Translations under genes and position numbers: made by a program
Part shown: positions 45,076-56,937 of the stretch, piece by piece
How positions within the stretch are numbered: the stretch's first letter is position 1
How the letters are laid out: each line of letters starts with the position of its first letter
Source of the DNA: Brachionus plicatilis
Lineage: Eukaryota > Rotifera > Eurotatoria > Ploima > Brachionidae
Assembly (NCBI GenBank): GCA_010279815.1
Contig: QEOQ01000192.1
Coordinates: 292,492-356,491, forward strand
Length of the DNA stretch: 64,000 bases
Reading direction: 5' to 3'
Notes under the pieces: model-generated
The model's database searches: none
Told to the model about the DNA's origin: nothing
The model's input: only the letters and a program-made list of their open reading frames with translations

Positions 45076-45835
45076 GACACTAGCCGTCAAAAAACTATTT
45101 TTAAAAAGAATTCTAATTTAAGTCTTGGTTTGGCTCAAGTCATATTTTCAAATTAAAAAAAAACACTAATCAAGCTTTGATATAAAAAAATAAGTATTTT
45201 TCCATTCACAAATCAATAATATAAATTCACGAACAATTTTTTTGAAAAATATTTAAAATCCAATTTTAAATACCAAGCTAAGCTGATCATTGGTAAAAAG
45301 ATAAAAGTTTTTCTTTATTTTTTTTCCAAAAAAAAATTTCATATAATCTCCATATAATTGTTGTTTAAAAAACGGGCATAAATTTTTATATGATTGAAAT
45401 TTTAAAATTTTGACCAGCAGTTTTTCCGCATCAAGTTTTTTCCAATTACAAAGTCGGTAAATAAGTAGAAAAAATTATCTATTTTTAAGCAATTAAAAAA
45501 TTTAATTATAAATTTTTAATTTACACTAAAAAGCCAAAATTTGTTTTCGTCTTTTTTTCAATTTTGGTCAAACTTCCACTTTGGCAGCAGAAAACACAAT
45601 TTTAAATTTTTTTTTTCAAAAAACATTTGTCTATTATTAATTTTTATTTTCAAAATCCATTTAGCACTCATCACAAGTTCAACTTTTGTCGAGAAATAAA
45701 CCCAATTTTTTTGTTTAGTTTTTATAAAAATCATCCATTTGGATTTTATTTTCAATTAAATTCAAATTAATATTGAGCTAACTTATTTTTTTATAAATAG
45801 AAATCAAAAAAAGTCGAAATATTAATAAAATAAAA

Positions 45836-47137
45836 ATGCCATCAAATCAAAGATTTGAGCCTGTACGAGTGTCGGGCGACACAGCCAGCAGCTCCCAGTC
45901 CAGGTACACATTTGAGCGCAATCCGAGTTATTCAGAGCTTAGTCCAGTGGAGAGCATAATTCTAAGATCGACTTGTCCACTGGCAGTTGAAGAAACCGAA
46001 GAAATATCGGTGCTGGGACAGCGCGGAATATGGTTGAACAAAAGCGAGGAACAAAACTGGCATGGTCCTATACCAATTAGTGAGTACCAAATAAATGAAG
46101 ACCCGGATCCAGAGATAATAGTCAAGCAGACAAATCAAAACCTGGTCTATATCCAAGAGCTGGCGATCAGGTACTTGAAACCACCGACGCCAGCACAGCC
46201 CGGCGACATCATCATTCGCCAAGAGTCCAATTCGATCACTACTCCAGCTCCACCGCTCATTATTCGCCAGCAGCCACCCAGACCGCCGACTCCCGACCCC
46301 CTGGTTGTTCGCGAGGCTCCACCCGAGCCGCCCAAACTCATACCAAGACGTGTCATCACCATTTCGGGCCAAAAACTGCCTCCTCCGCCCAGAAAGGTCA
46401 TCATCGAGAGGCTAGCGCCTCTTCCGTCAAAGCCTCAGCCTATTATTATAGAACGCTGGTTGCCGTACTCTCAGCCAAAGAGGCGCGTTGTTCACCAAAG
46501 GCGCGACGACAACCAGGCTTTTTATTTGAAGCCAAAAAATGTGATTGTTCAATGGCAAGCACCCGAGGTTACAGTTAAAAAGGACTTTAAGTATTTGGGA
46601 ATTATACGCGCAAATCCAAGCGAATATGTGAACCGATACGGTTCCACATTGAAGAGTGCCAAGGACATGCCGGACTTTGTGCTTGAGATAAAGCCGCCAA
46701 ATGGAATAAAGCTGGCATCAGAGGATGGCGCTGAACAAGTGCATCAGCTAGAAGGCGATGTGGAAGCTTTGAAGTATGTGGATTTGGAAAAGGAAGGTCT
46801 TAGTGAGTACAGGTCACAGCTGGAGCAAATATTGGACAAAAATTCAATGACCGAGTCAAATGCCTACTATAATAAGGTCTATTCAAGTGAGTCAGTAAAC
46901 AAAAATATAAATTTTGTAAATTCTATGTTTATCTTAAATGATATTTTGTCTCAAATTGATGTAGATCGATTGAAAATCGATCAAGCCGAACGTCTCTATA
47001 ACAAGCTGTGTATGCGGATGGGACGCTTGTTCAATAGGGACGAATTCAGCAGATTGCTTATGTCCGCTTATTTGAATCAAGATGGAACTATTAGTCTAGT
47101 TGAATTTAAACAAGCGTTTGAGGCTTTGTTAATTTAA
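45836..47137 (+). CDS. Proline-rich repeat protein with EF-hand-like C terminus
   Basis: Single exon, 433 residues, ATG at 45836, 35 nt after an acceptor-like TTTATAAATAG. Residues about 115-225 are a set of short repeats alternating proline runs with a hydrophobic-basic unit: PGDIIIRQES, PPLIIRQQPP, PDPLVVREAP, RKVIIERLAP, QPIIIERWLPY. Residues 225-320 form a conserved-looking block (PKNVIVQWQAPEV, NPSEYVNRYGSTLK). The C terminus (FNRDEFSRLLMSAYL, NQDGTISLVEFKQAFEALL) resembles one EF-hand helix-loop-helix with an incomplete loop (N instead of the first D). The (I/V)II(R/E) proline repeats recall the valine/proline repeat style of cortical cytoskeletal proteins such as articulins/alveolins, but homology is unproven. 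Likely structural and cytoplasmic: no signal peptide or membrane segment. Confidence 0.75.
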   Translation: MPSNQRFEPVRVSGDTASSSQSRYTFERNPSYSELSPVESIILRSTCPLAVEETEEISVLGQRGIWLNKSEEQNWHGPIPISEYQINEDPDPEIIVKQTNQNLVYIQELAIRYLKPPTPAQPGDIIIRQESNSITTPAPPLIIRQQPPRPPTPDPLVVREAPPEPPKLIPRRVITISGQKLPPPPRKVIIERLAPLPSKPQPIIIERWLPYSQPKRRVVHQRRDDNQAFYLKPKNVIVQWQAPEVTVKKDFKYLGIIRANPSEYVNRYGSTLKSAKDMPDFVLEIKPPNGIKLASEDGAEQVHQLEGDVEALKYVDLEKEGLSEYRSQLEQILDKNSMTESNAYYNKVYSSESVNKNINFVNSMFILNDILSQIDVDRLKIDQAERLYNKLCMRMGRLFNRDEFSRLLMSAYLNQDGTISLVEFKQAFEALLI

Positions 47138-47489
47138 ATTTTTTAGAATTTTTTAAAATTTTTTTTTTATTGTAAATTTAAAACTTGGATTTGATTTAAA
47201 AAAAATAAGTTTTTAGATCTTGACAAAAGCTTATTAGGAACTGTCAAGTTAATTTAGTTCCTAGATAAGAGACTTGCAAAGTCTCTTTTATAATTTGGAC
47301 TTAGAAATAATTTAGGTTAAAATTTTGAATTAAATTTTAATTAAGAAGAGAAAATTATTTGCTTTTATTAAAAAATTATTTTTTTATTTTATTCTTCATG
47401 AAAAATAATGCCGAGAATACTTATTGATTGATCTCATTTTATTTTATACTTCCTTAAATAAATTTTATTTTTAATTAATTTTTTTTTTT

Positions 47490-50400
47490 TTAATTTTTTA
47501 CCATTATTAGTCGACCAGTTTTTTTGTCTTTGTGAACGCACAAGTGGTTTTCTGATGTGGACTTTCTGATTCGGATTGATTTACGCGATCCGTTTTTGAG
47601 GAAATGAGGTAATCTAGTGCAACAATATTAAAATAAAAAAAAAACAGAAATCTAAATCAATTACGAGTATTCATTCAATTCTTGTTTGGCAGTCTCGGTA
47701 AATTTTAAAAAATCATCCTTTGTTTCCATGCCAAGTGCGCTAATAAATTTTACAATTAACTCTATATGAAATTTGTCATCGCGTATTATCAAATCCCCCT
47801 AAATTATTTTCAAAAATAATTAAAAATTAATTAACCATGACTAAAAATCAAAACAAGGACTAGTAAAATATAATCTTATGAAATTGGGGCATCTTGAAGT
47901 TGTTGATCAATTCAAAAATTTTATCCTTAGATATTATACTTAATATTTGATTTTACTTAAATAATTGTAATGTAACATGCTTCACATGCAATGAAGATTT
48001 AGAAAATAAAAAAAAATTGAAAAAATATTTTCTCAGTCCATTGATAATCGATTTTAATATTTAAATGCATTAACTGATTTTTTGTAAAGTTTATTTGAGA
48101 TTTTTTATTTCAAAAGTATTTGTGTTTAGCATTCACAATTAAATTTAAAAAAGAAATTCAAATAAAAAATTCCAAATAAGTAATAAATGAAAATAAAACT
48201 TTGCAAAAAATCAGTTAACTAAATTCAATTTAGTAAATTGAAAATCGATTTTATCAATGGATTGAGAAAATGTTTTTTCAATTTTTTCTTATTTTCTAAA
48301 TCTACATTGCATGTAAAGCATGTTACATTATAATTATTTAGATTAAATCAAAGATTTATTTTAATATCTAAAGATTAACTTTTTGAATTGATCATCAACT
48401 TCAAGATGCCGAAATTGGAATTAAATTTTATAGTTAATATTTAAATATTTTGAATTGTATGAAAAAAACCTTCAAAATAACTAAATTATTTAAAAAAAAA
48501 ACAATCAAAATTTAAATTTTGAATGATTTAAAATATCAATGGAAAAATAAATATTATTAAATTGATTTTTTGGGGTAAGGATTAAAAAAACCTGTAAAAA
48601 GTAAATAAAACATACAGAAAGTGAATACTAATTTATAAAATAGATAAAGTCAAACCAAGTAGAAATCATCAATTATAATATAAAAAAAAACTCATTTTGA
48701 TTGAAAAAAGAAAAAAAGTATTCAAATTTGAGCTTAGAATAAACTTTGATCATAAAAACCCATTCGAGTTTTCGTCTCATTTATCCATAGAAAAGAAAAT
48801 GTTCTATTTTTAAAACTATATTTTAATTATTCAACAGCAGTATGCTAAAATAAGTAATTTTTTTACTTTTAATTTTTATTTTTTGTTTTCTTTTTTGAAA
48901 TAAAAATATTTAAGTTTATGTTTAAGTTCACTCTTAAAGATTCAAAATTTAAAAGCAACAAGGTTCCAGAAATTCAAAACTTAAGTGCTATCTGAATTTC
49001 TAATAAAATATTCAAATAAAATAAAAAATAAATTAAAAAAAACAAAATCATAGATTTATTCAGAATTTTGTCTAGTTTTGCTTTAAAAAAAAAAGTGGCT
49101 TATTAAGTAATCCCTGGGACTACATACGATTAAACTGAAAAAAAGTATTCTTTTTGATTTTTTGCAATAATAAAAATTGGCACAAACTTTTTTTCAAACA
49201 AAATTATATACCAGAGTGTAAAAAAAAAAATTTATGCTCTTTCCGAATATACATATAATTTTAAAAAAGATTTTTATTTTTTCTTTGAGTACTTGTGTCT
49301 GAGAGACCTACAACTTTTTAAAGGGTTAGTTCTTTTTAGACACCTGGATATAATTTTTTTTAGCTTTCCAAAAAAAAAAAAGAAATTTAGGGTTTCAAAA
49401 TTAAGATAGCACTTAAGTTTAGAATTTCTGGAACCTTAGTTTATTTTTAGATCCTTTTATTTTATCACCATTTTAATTGTATTAAGTGACTCAACTATGG
49501 AAAATAATTAAATATTTAAATTAAAAAAATGGTAGATGAAAAATGATTGATAAAAAGAACCTTAAAAAATTAAAAATAAAAAAATCTTTATGTCCAAACA
49601 AAATTAGAAAATATTTGATTGAAGATCACAATTAAACAAGTAAGGACTAAAACAATTTAAAAAAAAATAAAATACCTTTTTATAGTGGCCTTTTTCCTTT
49701 TTTAATTCAACATGCAATACAATAAAGCCATCAGATAGCTTGCTGGTTGAGATGCCTAGAATGGACTTGGTGCTGATTTGATCACGTAATTTTAAACTGG
49801 ATGCGTCCAAACCATACAAATATCTATTGGTAAGGATCAAAATTCTCGGTCGCTGCTTATAGCCATGACGATCATACTTTTCAACAAGTGTAGTATACTA
49901 AATAAAATACTTGGTTTATTAATTATTCTAGATTAAAGATACTTACTTTGACATTCTCCGATTTGTCGACAAAGAACGAATTGCTCTTCAAGAAGTCAAT
50001 TTTTTGACTAGGCAATACTTTGTAAGAGCTGTGGTCTTCTAATCGATCAATTTTAAAAGGTACACCAACACTTGCAGGATACGACTCTTTTTTGTCTTTG
50101 AATAAGTTGCTAGTTAATAATTTTTCACGCATCTAAAATTATTTAAATTTAATTAAAAATAAAAATTAGAATAAAATTTTTTTGAATAATTACAATTTCT
50201 TTTAGTTCTGGACTAATTTTAATGCAGTATTTTCTGACAACATTTTTTCGGTTTAAATCATACAAAATTTTTGATATCTTAATTCTTAATTTAGGAAAAA
50301 AATTTTAAAAAATATAAAAAATATACGCTTTGCATTGGTTTGGGACAAGGAGGCCAAGATTTATCCAATACTTTGGTTGGCACATTTTTGGCTAGATTAA

Positions 50401-53400
50401 ATAGAAATCGCTCGTACATCATGTTCAAAAATACTTTATTAATATCACTGTATGGTTCAAATCTATGAATATAAGCGATCAGGAATCTTAAAAAAAGAAA
50501 TTTAAAATTAAATTTTTTTTTGGTTTTCGAATACTTTTTAATAACTATTTTAGCTTTTCTGCTTCGTTCAAGGCGTCTTCTTGCCAACCATTTCTGAGCA
50601 TTTCTGGTAATAATTTTGGCAGCTTTTTGAATTTTCCTGTATTCCATTTTTTGCCTATAGCCTCGATACAAAGCCTTGATTTTATTAGCTAAAACTATTT
50701 TTCGCAAATGGAACAAATCTTCCAGACCGAAGAAAGTTTTGGACAAGCGGATAAAAATTTTTGTTTTGCCCATAGAATAGTCTTTGTCAAGTTCATATTT
50801 TAGATGTTCACAAATGGCTTTGACACCCTCTTGCGGATCACCTGTGAAATATGGCCATGTTTTGGGACAAAGGCTTCTGTATCTCTCTAAAAATTGATCA
50901 TAAGGCTTTCGATATGCAAATCCAGCTCGGCGAACTCTTAAATTTTCCATCAAACTTAAATATTTGACTTGGTGTCTAACTAACTCGGCATCGAAATCAT
51001 TTGGTTTTTTTTCATAATTGGGTTTTATGCATCGCACATAAGACGGCTCTTTTGAGTATAATATGTTCATTAGTTTTTTAAGCCCAGTGCGGAATTGTGA
51101 TGCTACCTACGTTTAAAAAAAAATTAAATATTTTACAAAAAACCAAAGTAAAATTAAATACAGTTTCATTTCTTCGATTTTCATTTAACTCATTTTGTAC
51201 ATAAATTGATTTGATAATTGAATTGCTGCTTGTTAGAATTAACTTTAATTAAAATGATAAATTAGAATTTTATTTTTGAATTTTTAGCTTACCTCTTTTA
51301 AATTTTTGAAAAGTAGGTTGTTGTTTTTATCCAAAAAATTTTCAACATTATATAATACTGTTCCTGCATAGTGCTTGATTACAAACTCCTATTGAATTAA
51401 AATTTTTTTTTAATTTTGTTAAAATGAATTTGAAAATTACATTTCTCTTAATGAATTTAATTGATTTTCTGGTAGATTTGATACATTCGAAATGAGGATG
51501 TTTGATAAAGTAGTCGGCCAATTTGTCTAAAAATGTAATATCATTTGGTTCGCCTGGTCTAAGGCATTCTTCGTCCTTTTTATATCAAAATAAATAATTT
51601 TAGTAATTCACCATTAATAATTTCATACCATAAAATCAATTATGCTGATCGGCTTTTGTTCTATTAAATTGCATATTATTTTATTATTAAAATAATCTAT
51701 AGGTTCCCACTTATTAAAAAAAATTTTAAAAAAAATAATAATCTCTATTAAATGCTTACGATTATTTCTTCGGCAGTATACTCCTCTTGTTCAGATTTAA
51801 GGGTCAACTCTATGAATAATTCATGTAATTTTTCGTTGCAGTAATTAATACAAAATTGTTCAAATCTTTTAAAAAAATTTTTTTAAATGTGTTGCCTGTT
51901 TAAAATTTGACTTTTGTAATTTAAAACCGAAGAAAGTTTAAAATTACAAACCTTAATTTTTTAAATTAAAAGAAAAATTTAATTTTTTAATTCTTAAAAA
52001 AATTTGATAGAACAATGGAATTATTAAATAAAGCTATTAAATTTGGAAACAAAGATTGCTGAGCTTGACGTTGCGTGCGAAAATAGTGCAAATTTAAGGA
52101 TGATTATAATTTTCAAAAAATCTCACTAAATCAGTGAATGCGATCACTTTTTGTTGCATAAAGTAGTCAAATCTTGGAATCTCAATCCACCAGACGATAT
52201 TTAGAAAAAAACCAAAAAACGTTTTTACAAGTGTACAATATTACTCAAGTCAGTAACAGCAGTGATTAAATACGAGGATCTTAGCAAATTTTGAATTCAT
52301 TTTCATTATTTGACAAAATTTAAAGATAATTCGCGTAAAATGTTGATAAATGCGGTAAAACCCAGGAAGACAAGAGCCAAAAGTATTTTTTTATTAAATT
52401 TTTAATCAAAAGTTAGAAACTGAAATTTATCTTTATTTAATTAACATGTGTATTTCAATTTTTTTATTCTTTTACTTTAATTAAAAAATCCTGGAGGGGA
52501 GAAAGCCCATAGGTTAAACATAGAAAATTTTAAAAAAATTAAAATATTCAAGTAAATTAAAGATATTAATTGAGAAATATTTATTTTTTATATGACATTT
52601 ATATATATTAATTGACAAAATATCAATTGGTCTAAATTAAATAAAGATAAAAGATTAAATAAAAAAATGTTTTTTGCTCAGATTAAGAATTTTATAGCTA
52701 GAAATTAAATTTAGGAAAAAATAATAATAATTATGAAAATAAAATATATTTTTTAAAAAGTAATTTTTCGACTTTAATTTTTTAACTTTTAATCTTTAAT
52801 TTTTTTAATTTTTTGTTTGTTTTCTGATTCTAGATTATTTAAATGATATGATAAAAGGATGATAGTTGCGGGTTAGATAGTTACAATCAGTGTCGAAATT
52901 ATAATTTAGAAAAAGATCAAACTGAAGAGACATCGAAGTGGTAGATGAAAGTATTACTGTCATAGATTTAATATTTGAATTATTAAAACTAATGAATCTC
53001 GAAATTTTCAAAAGACTTTTTGCAGATCAGTATGTCAATTAGCATCATCAGTACAGCGATGGTTCATTAAGAATAGACTTGCTAAAGTAAAGAGTTCCAT
53101 GCTAGACTCCGACCAGCATGAAAATCAACCAGCAGGGAAACAAAACTTTAATTGTAGAACATTGTAGTAAAAGCAACACTGATTTACGGAAGCGAATCTT
53201 CGGGGATGTGTAAATCTGTCAGGAAAAGTCTGAACACCTTTCATACTGGAAGCTTGCGGAGATTTCTTAAGATACACTAGTCTGAGACATTGTCGAATGC
53301 TGATTTATACCCAAGACCTATTCCATAAACCTTTACACAAGAACAAATTCAGAGCCATTAACTTAATACATTAAAAATAAAAGACTACAATGTCGTGGAC

Positions 53401-56400
53401 ATTAACTTAGAATGAAAGAAACACGGATACCAAAAAGAGCCCTTGAATGGACACATCAAGGGCGACTTAAGGTAAGACGACCAGTATAAACATTGATGTC
53501 AACAATCATGAAAGCGCTCATCGAAATGGGAATGACATGGGGAAAAGTAAGGGTAAAGGAAAAAGATCGACTTGAGTAGAAATCAAAAGTAATGACACTA
53601 TGCTCCACAAGGATTGAATAAGGAAAGAGAAAAAAAATCAGATTCATTAATTCAATGAGTTAATTAAATTAAATAATTAATCGTCTCGCAAATTTTCTTT
53701 TTTTGTGAAACTAAATTATTTAAATAAATGAGTTTTAAATTGTTTTTAGTTTGTGAGTTTTATAGTTTTTATTTAGTTCAATAATGCTTCATATAAGCCA
53801 AATAAGGGTGATATAAGTGAAAAATTACTGGAGTAAAAATTTTTTTTAAATTTATCAAATAATTAGACAAATGATTAAATTAATTTAAAATAAAAATTAA
53901 CTAACCCATTTGTTTCAAATACTTCAAAGCCATAAATGTCCAATATTCCGACACAGTTGCCATTTAAAGAATTTACACTCTCAGAATCATATTTAGATTT
54001 CTAAATTCCATTAAAACTAAATTCAAATTCTGAATTAAAAAATTACTTCTAAGGAGACATTTATTCTATAAAGTATCCAATTGAAGGTGCGTTCGTACAA
54101 GTCTTTGGCAAGAGAATCTCGCGCATAGTTGGCTTGTTCAATATTAAGAGGTGACATTACTTTTTCAGATTGTTTGCTACCATTTACTTTGTACATCCTG
54201 TTTATCAGCGCTTCAATAGTGGCATCTTTTTCCAAAGATAGCAACTTTAAAAATTCATGTTTTCAACTTGATTTTCAATCATAAAATAGAATACAAACCG
54301 AACAAAAATTTTCCAACGCCATTTCAGATTCGAAATCACCTTTTTTTACAGATTTAATGTAGTCTCTTTTCGAAGAACCATTTAAATCTTCAAATTTGAT
54401 ATTTCCCAAGTGTAAAATAGAACTTATAATCTTAAAAAGATCCTAATGAAATGAAAAATTATTAAAAAATTTCAATTTTATTAATTTTTATCCAAATACT
54501 TCAATATCTTGATCAGAAAAATCACACACACTCAATGCCTCGAACATGACCGCAAAATTTGAACTTTCATCCAGCTCAGATTCCGAGAAAATATAATTTT
54601 TGTTCAAATATTCATATTTGGATATACTTCGGTTTAATTTTAATCTAAATATCATTTGATCATCGGCTCCATTCAATAGTTGATAGAATACATGAAAATT
54701 TCTCTCATTTTTAGCCTGGGACACAACCCGTGACTTTTCCAATAAATAATTCAGAATGCAGCCTCCGTTTGGAGTTCCTTTATAATCAAATCTAATGTCC
54801 ATGTATTTACCAAATCTACTAGAATTATCATTGCGTACAGTTGTGGCATTACCAAAAGCCTTATAAGAATAATTTTTCATATTTTTTTGATAAATTTATT
54901 ACAGTGATTACAAGACCAATGGAACTTGCCATTTTTAATTATATTTTATTATAACATAATTTAAAGTAAATTGACGTAAAAATGGAAAAGAATGAGAGCC
55001 CAAAAAAGAGGGACTTTGGAAGCTCATTTCAATTTGTTCTAACTCTAATAAATTTTTAAAAAGTTTTTATTCAAAATTTTACATTTTGTTAGACCTAAAA
55101 ATAAAAAATTGATTGCAAAACTGTATTGCTTAGTTCATTAAATTTATAATTTAAAAATAGTTCGGAATTAATTTAAAAAAAAAAAATTTTTAGCAAAAAG
55201 AATTTAAGAATTTTTTACTTATTTTTACTTACTACTAGTTTTACTTTTTTTAACTGAATTTTAAGCAAACCTCAGTATTTAATCATTAAGTATTTCATTT
55301 CATCAGCTAAATAAATTATTTTTCAACTAATTTTTTTTTAAAGAAAAATTATTATATATTATAGAAAACGAAAAAAGCAGAAATGTGAAGCATAAAATGA
55401 CAAAAAAATTAGTTCTTATTTGGTATTCCTCTTTTTTTTTTGCTGGTTGAAAAATTTCATTTTCATTAACCATTACTTGAATTGTTTGCGAAGCTTGGTT
55501 AGGTTGAATACCGTTCATTACATTTTTATTCCGAGAAATAGGTTCAAGAGTTGCTGGTTTTGGATTTGGTAAAAGAATATCTTGATTCACTGCAAAATAT
55601 TCACTATTTTCACTTGGCTGACCTTGTAATGCAGGCCTAGTTTTTGATGGCTGACCTCTTTTACGTTTTTGACCTATTGGTAAACATTTTGCTTGAAGAG
55701 GTACTTGATAGAGATTTAGCCTACTGGACACCGCTATGATATGTTTACAAAAGAAGTTTTAAAGAAAATTAGCATTAAGAAAAAATTATTAAAATATAAG
55801 TGAATAAATTTTCTGGTAAAAAAAAAAATTAGCTGAATAAATAAATATAGGCCAAAAAAATGAAGACAAAATTAATTTTTCATTCAATTTTTTTTTTATT
55901 TTTTTAAATACTGGTAAATTTTGATCAAAAATGTAACAAAAAATTTGAATACAAAATTAATTTTTTCACTAAAATTGGATCTAAATTTTATCAAAAAATA
56001 CCAAATTCAAATTCAAAATCTTTTTAAATAGTTTAAAAGCTCAAATTTTCATTAGTTTATAAAAAATTAAACCAATGCTCAATATTTGGGCTTGAATATC
56101 TCTTAAAGGTGCTACTGAATTTTTGTTAAAAAGCTTAAAATTTATATCCATTTTTTTGTGATAAATTAATTTTGTATTCAAATTTTTTTGCATTTCTTGA
56201 TCAAAATTAACCTTAAATTACGTAAAATTAAAAAAAATGAATTTCTGATTTAAAAAGAGGGGAATAAATTTTTGAATTTTTTTACCTTTTTCGTTCGAAT
56301 ATTTTACGTAAAAAATAGTAAAAAAAATTCAAAGAAAAAAGGGTTCCAATGATCATCAAACCACTGTAAATATAATTCTAATAAATTACTTCTAAAATTG

Positions 56401-56931
56401 AATTTGATTTCAAAAGTTTTTCTTTGACCAAATCAATTGATTGATTGTGAAAAGACGAAGTAGCAGCAATGTATTCCAAAATGTATTTACTGGCCTCGGT
56501 TTTTCCCGCACCAGACTCTCCAGATATCAAAATGCACTCATCTTTGTTCTCTCGGAGCATAGTTCGATAAGAATTATCAGCTATCGCATATCTTAAAGCA
56601 ACAAGATAGCACCTAAAAATACTTAATTGGCACAAATAGTTACATATGAGGTGGTAGCTCGAACAAATTGGTGTTTTTGTACTCTATCTTGTAGTCATTG
56701 CTGTAAATACCAAGCTTTTTGTAGGGATTTAGACTGACCAACACTGGTCCAATAAAAGTCTAAAGAAATTGATGGAAAAAGTTTTAAGATTTTATTTGAA
56801 AATTAATTTCTGCATACGTATATCAAGTCAGATTCGTAGCGGATGCGTAGATTGTCTACGAACACGTTTTCGTTGGTAAAGTCATCCAGCAGGACGAAAT
56901 CATCGACTCCAGCCACGTTGCGTGAATTCAT
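47490..56931 (-). CDS. Class I myosin (Myo1a/b/d-like), 19 exons
   Basis: Actin-based monomeric motor linking membranes to actin. Minus-strand exons: 56818-56931, 56644-56759, 56390-56612, 54500-54859, 54299-54442, 54047-54244, 53906-54000, 51760-51865, 51629-51709, 51441-51575, 51293-51388, 51162-51242, 50535-51106, 50327-50486, 50194-50277, 49947-50132, 49676-49897, 47665-47798, 47490-47613. All phases agree, giving 1076 residues, the usual myosin-I size. It starts [15 protein letters not shown], 4 nt after an acceptor-like ATTAG. Motor: P-loop GESGAGKT (108-115), switch I NDNSSR (161-166), switch II DIYGFE (406-411), [15 protein letters not shown], actin-loop region, [10 protein letters not shown]. 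About two IQ motifs at about 720-765 ([24 protein letters not shown]). Then a short basic TH1 tail ([27 protein letters not shown]); no SH3. The Leu-Lys-Ser-Asn and [12 protein letters not shown] signature favours the Myo1a/1b/1d branch over Myo1c or 1e/f. Three long introns hold repeats. Confidence 0.93.
47889..48410. repeat. Large foldback hairpin in the last long myosin intron
   Basis: Arms 47889 to about 48120 and about 48165 to 48410 are inverted copies. Paired blocks include GGGGCATCTTGAAGTTGTTGA with TGATCATCAACTTCAAGATG, TGTAACATGCTTCACATGCA with TGCATGTAAAGCATGTTACA, and TCCATTGATAATCGATTTT with AAAATCGATTTTATCAATGG. Transcribed as part of myosin pre-mRNA it would fold into a stem of over 200 bp. 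No coding capacity. Confidence 0.8.
53100..53640 (+). mobile_element. LINE C-terminal relic in a myosin intron
   Basis: Opposite to the gene's strand. Broken frames read [34 protein letters not shown], then [16 protein letters not shown] and [15 protein letters not shown]. The order 'LYGSE...LNTF...LRR.L.I...SN.DL...R.LEWT.QG...MG..W' is the C-terminal region of many RTE/CR1-type LINEs. Heavily mutated. Confidence 0.6.
54902..56366. mobile_element. TIR transposon in a myosin intron (MULE-like content)
   Basis: Ends CAGTGATTACAAGACCAATG (54902) and, in reverse complement, CAGTGGTTTGATGATCATTG (56366) match imperfectly and share GGAAC next. TA flanks both ends. The interior contains a minus-strand MULE transposase relic (listed separately) and ACGTAAAAT repeats near both ends. 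It fills almost the whole 1530-bp intron between myosin exons 3 and 4. Terminal sequence suggests Tc1/mariner, content suggests MULE; possibly nested. Confidence 0.55.
55327..55755 (-). pseudogene. MULE transposase C-terminal SWIM-domain relic
   Basis: Minus strand: [17 protein letters not shown] then [19 protein letters not shown]. The CKHI half of a SWIM zinc finger followed by a [15 protein letters not shown]...L tail is what I know from Mutator-like transposases of rotifers and other invertebrates. The upstream CxC half and the catalytic domain are missing. The frame ends in a hydrophobic stretch that is probably read-through of AT-rich DNA. Confidence 0.65.
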
Positions 56932-56937
56932 TTTTCT

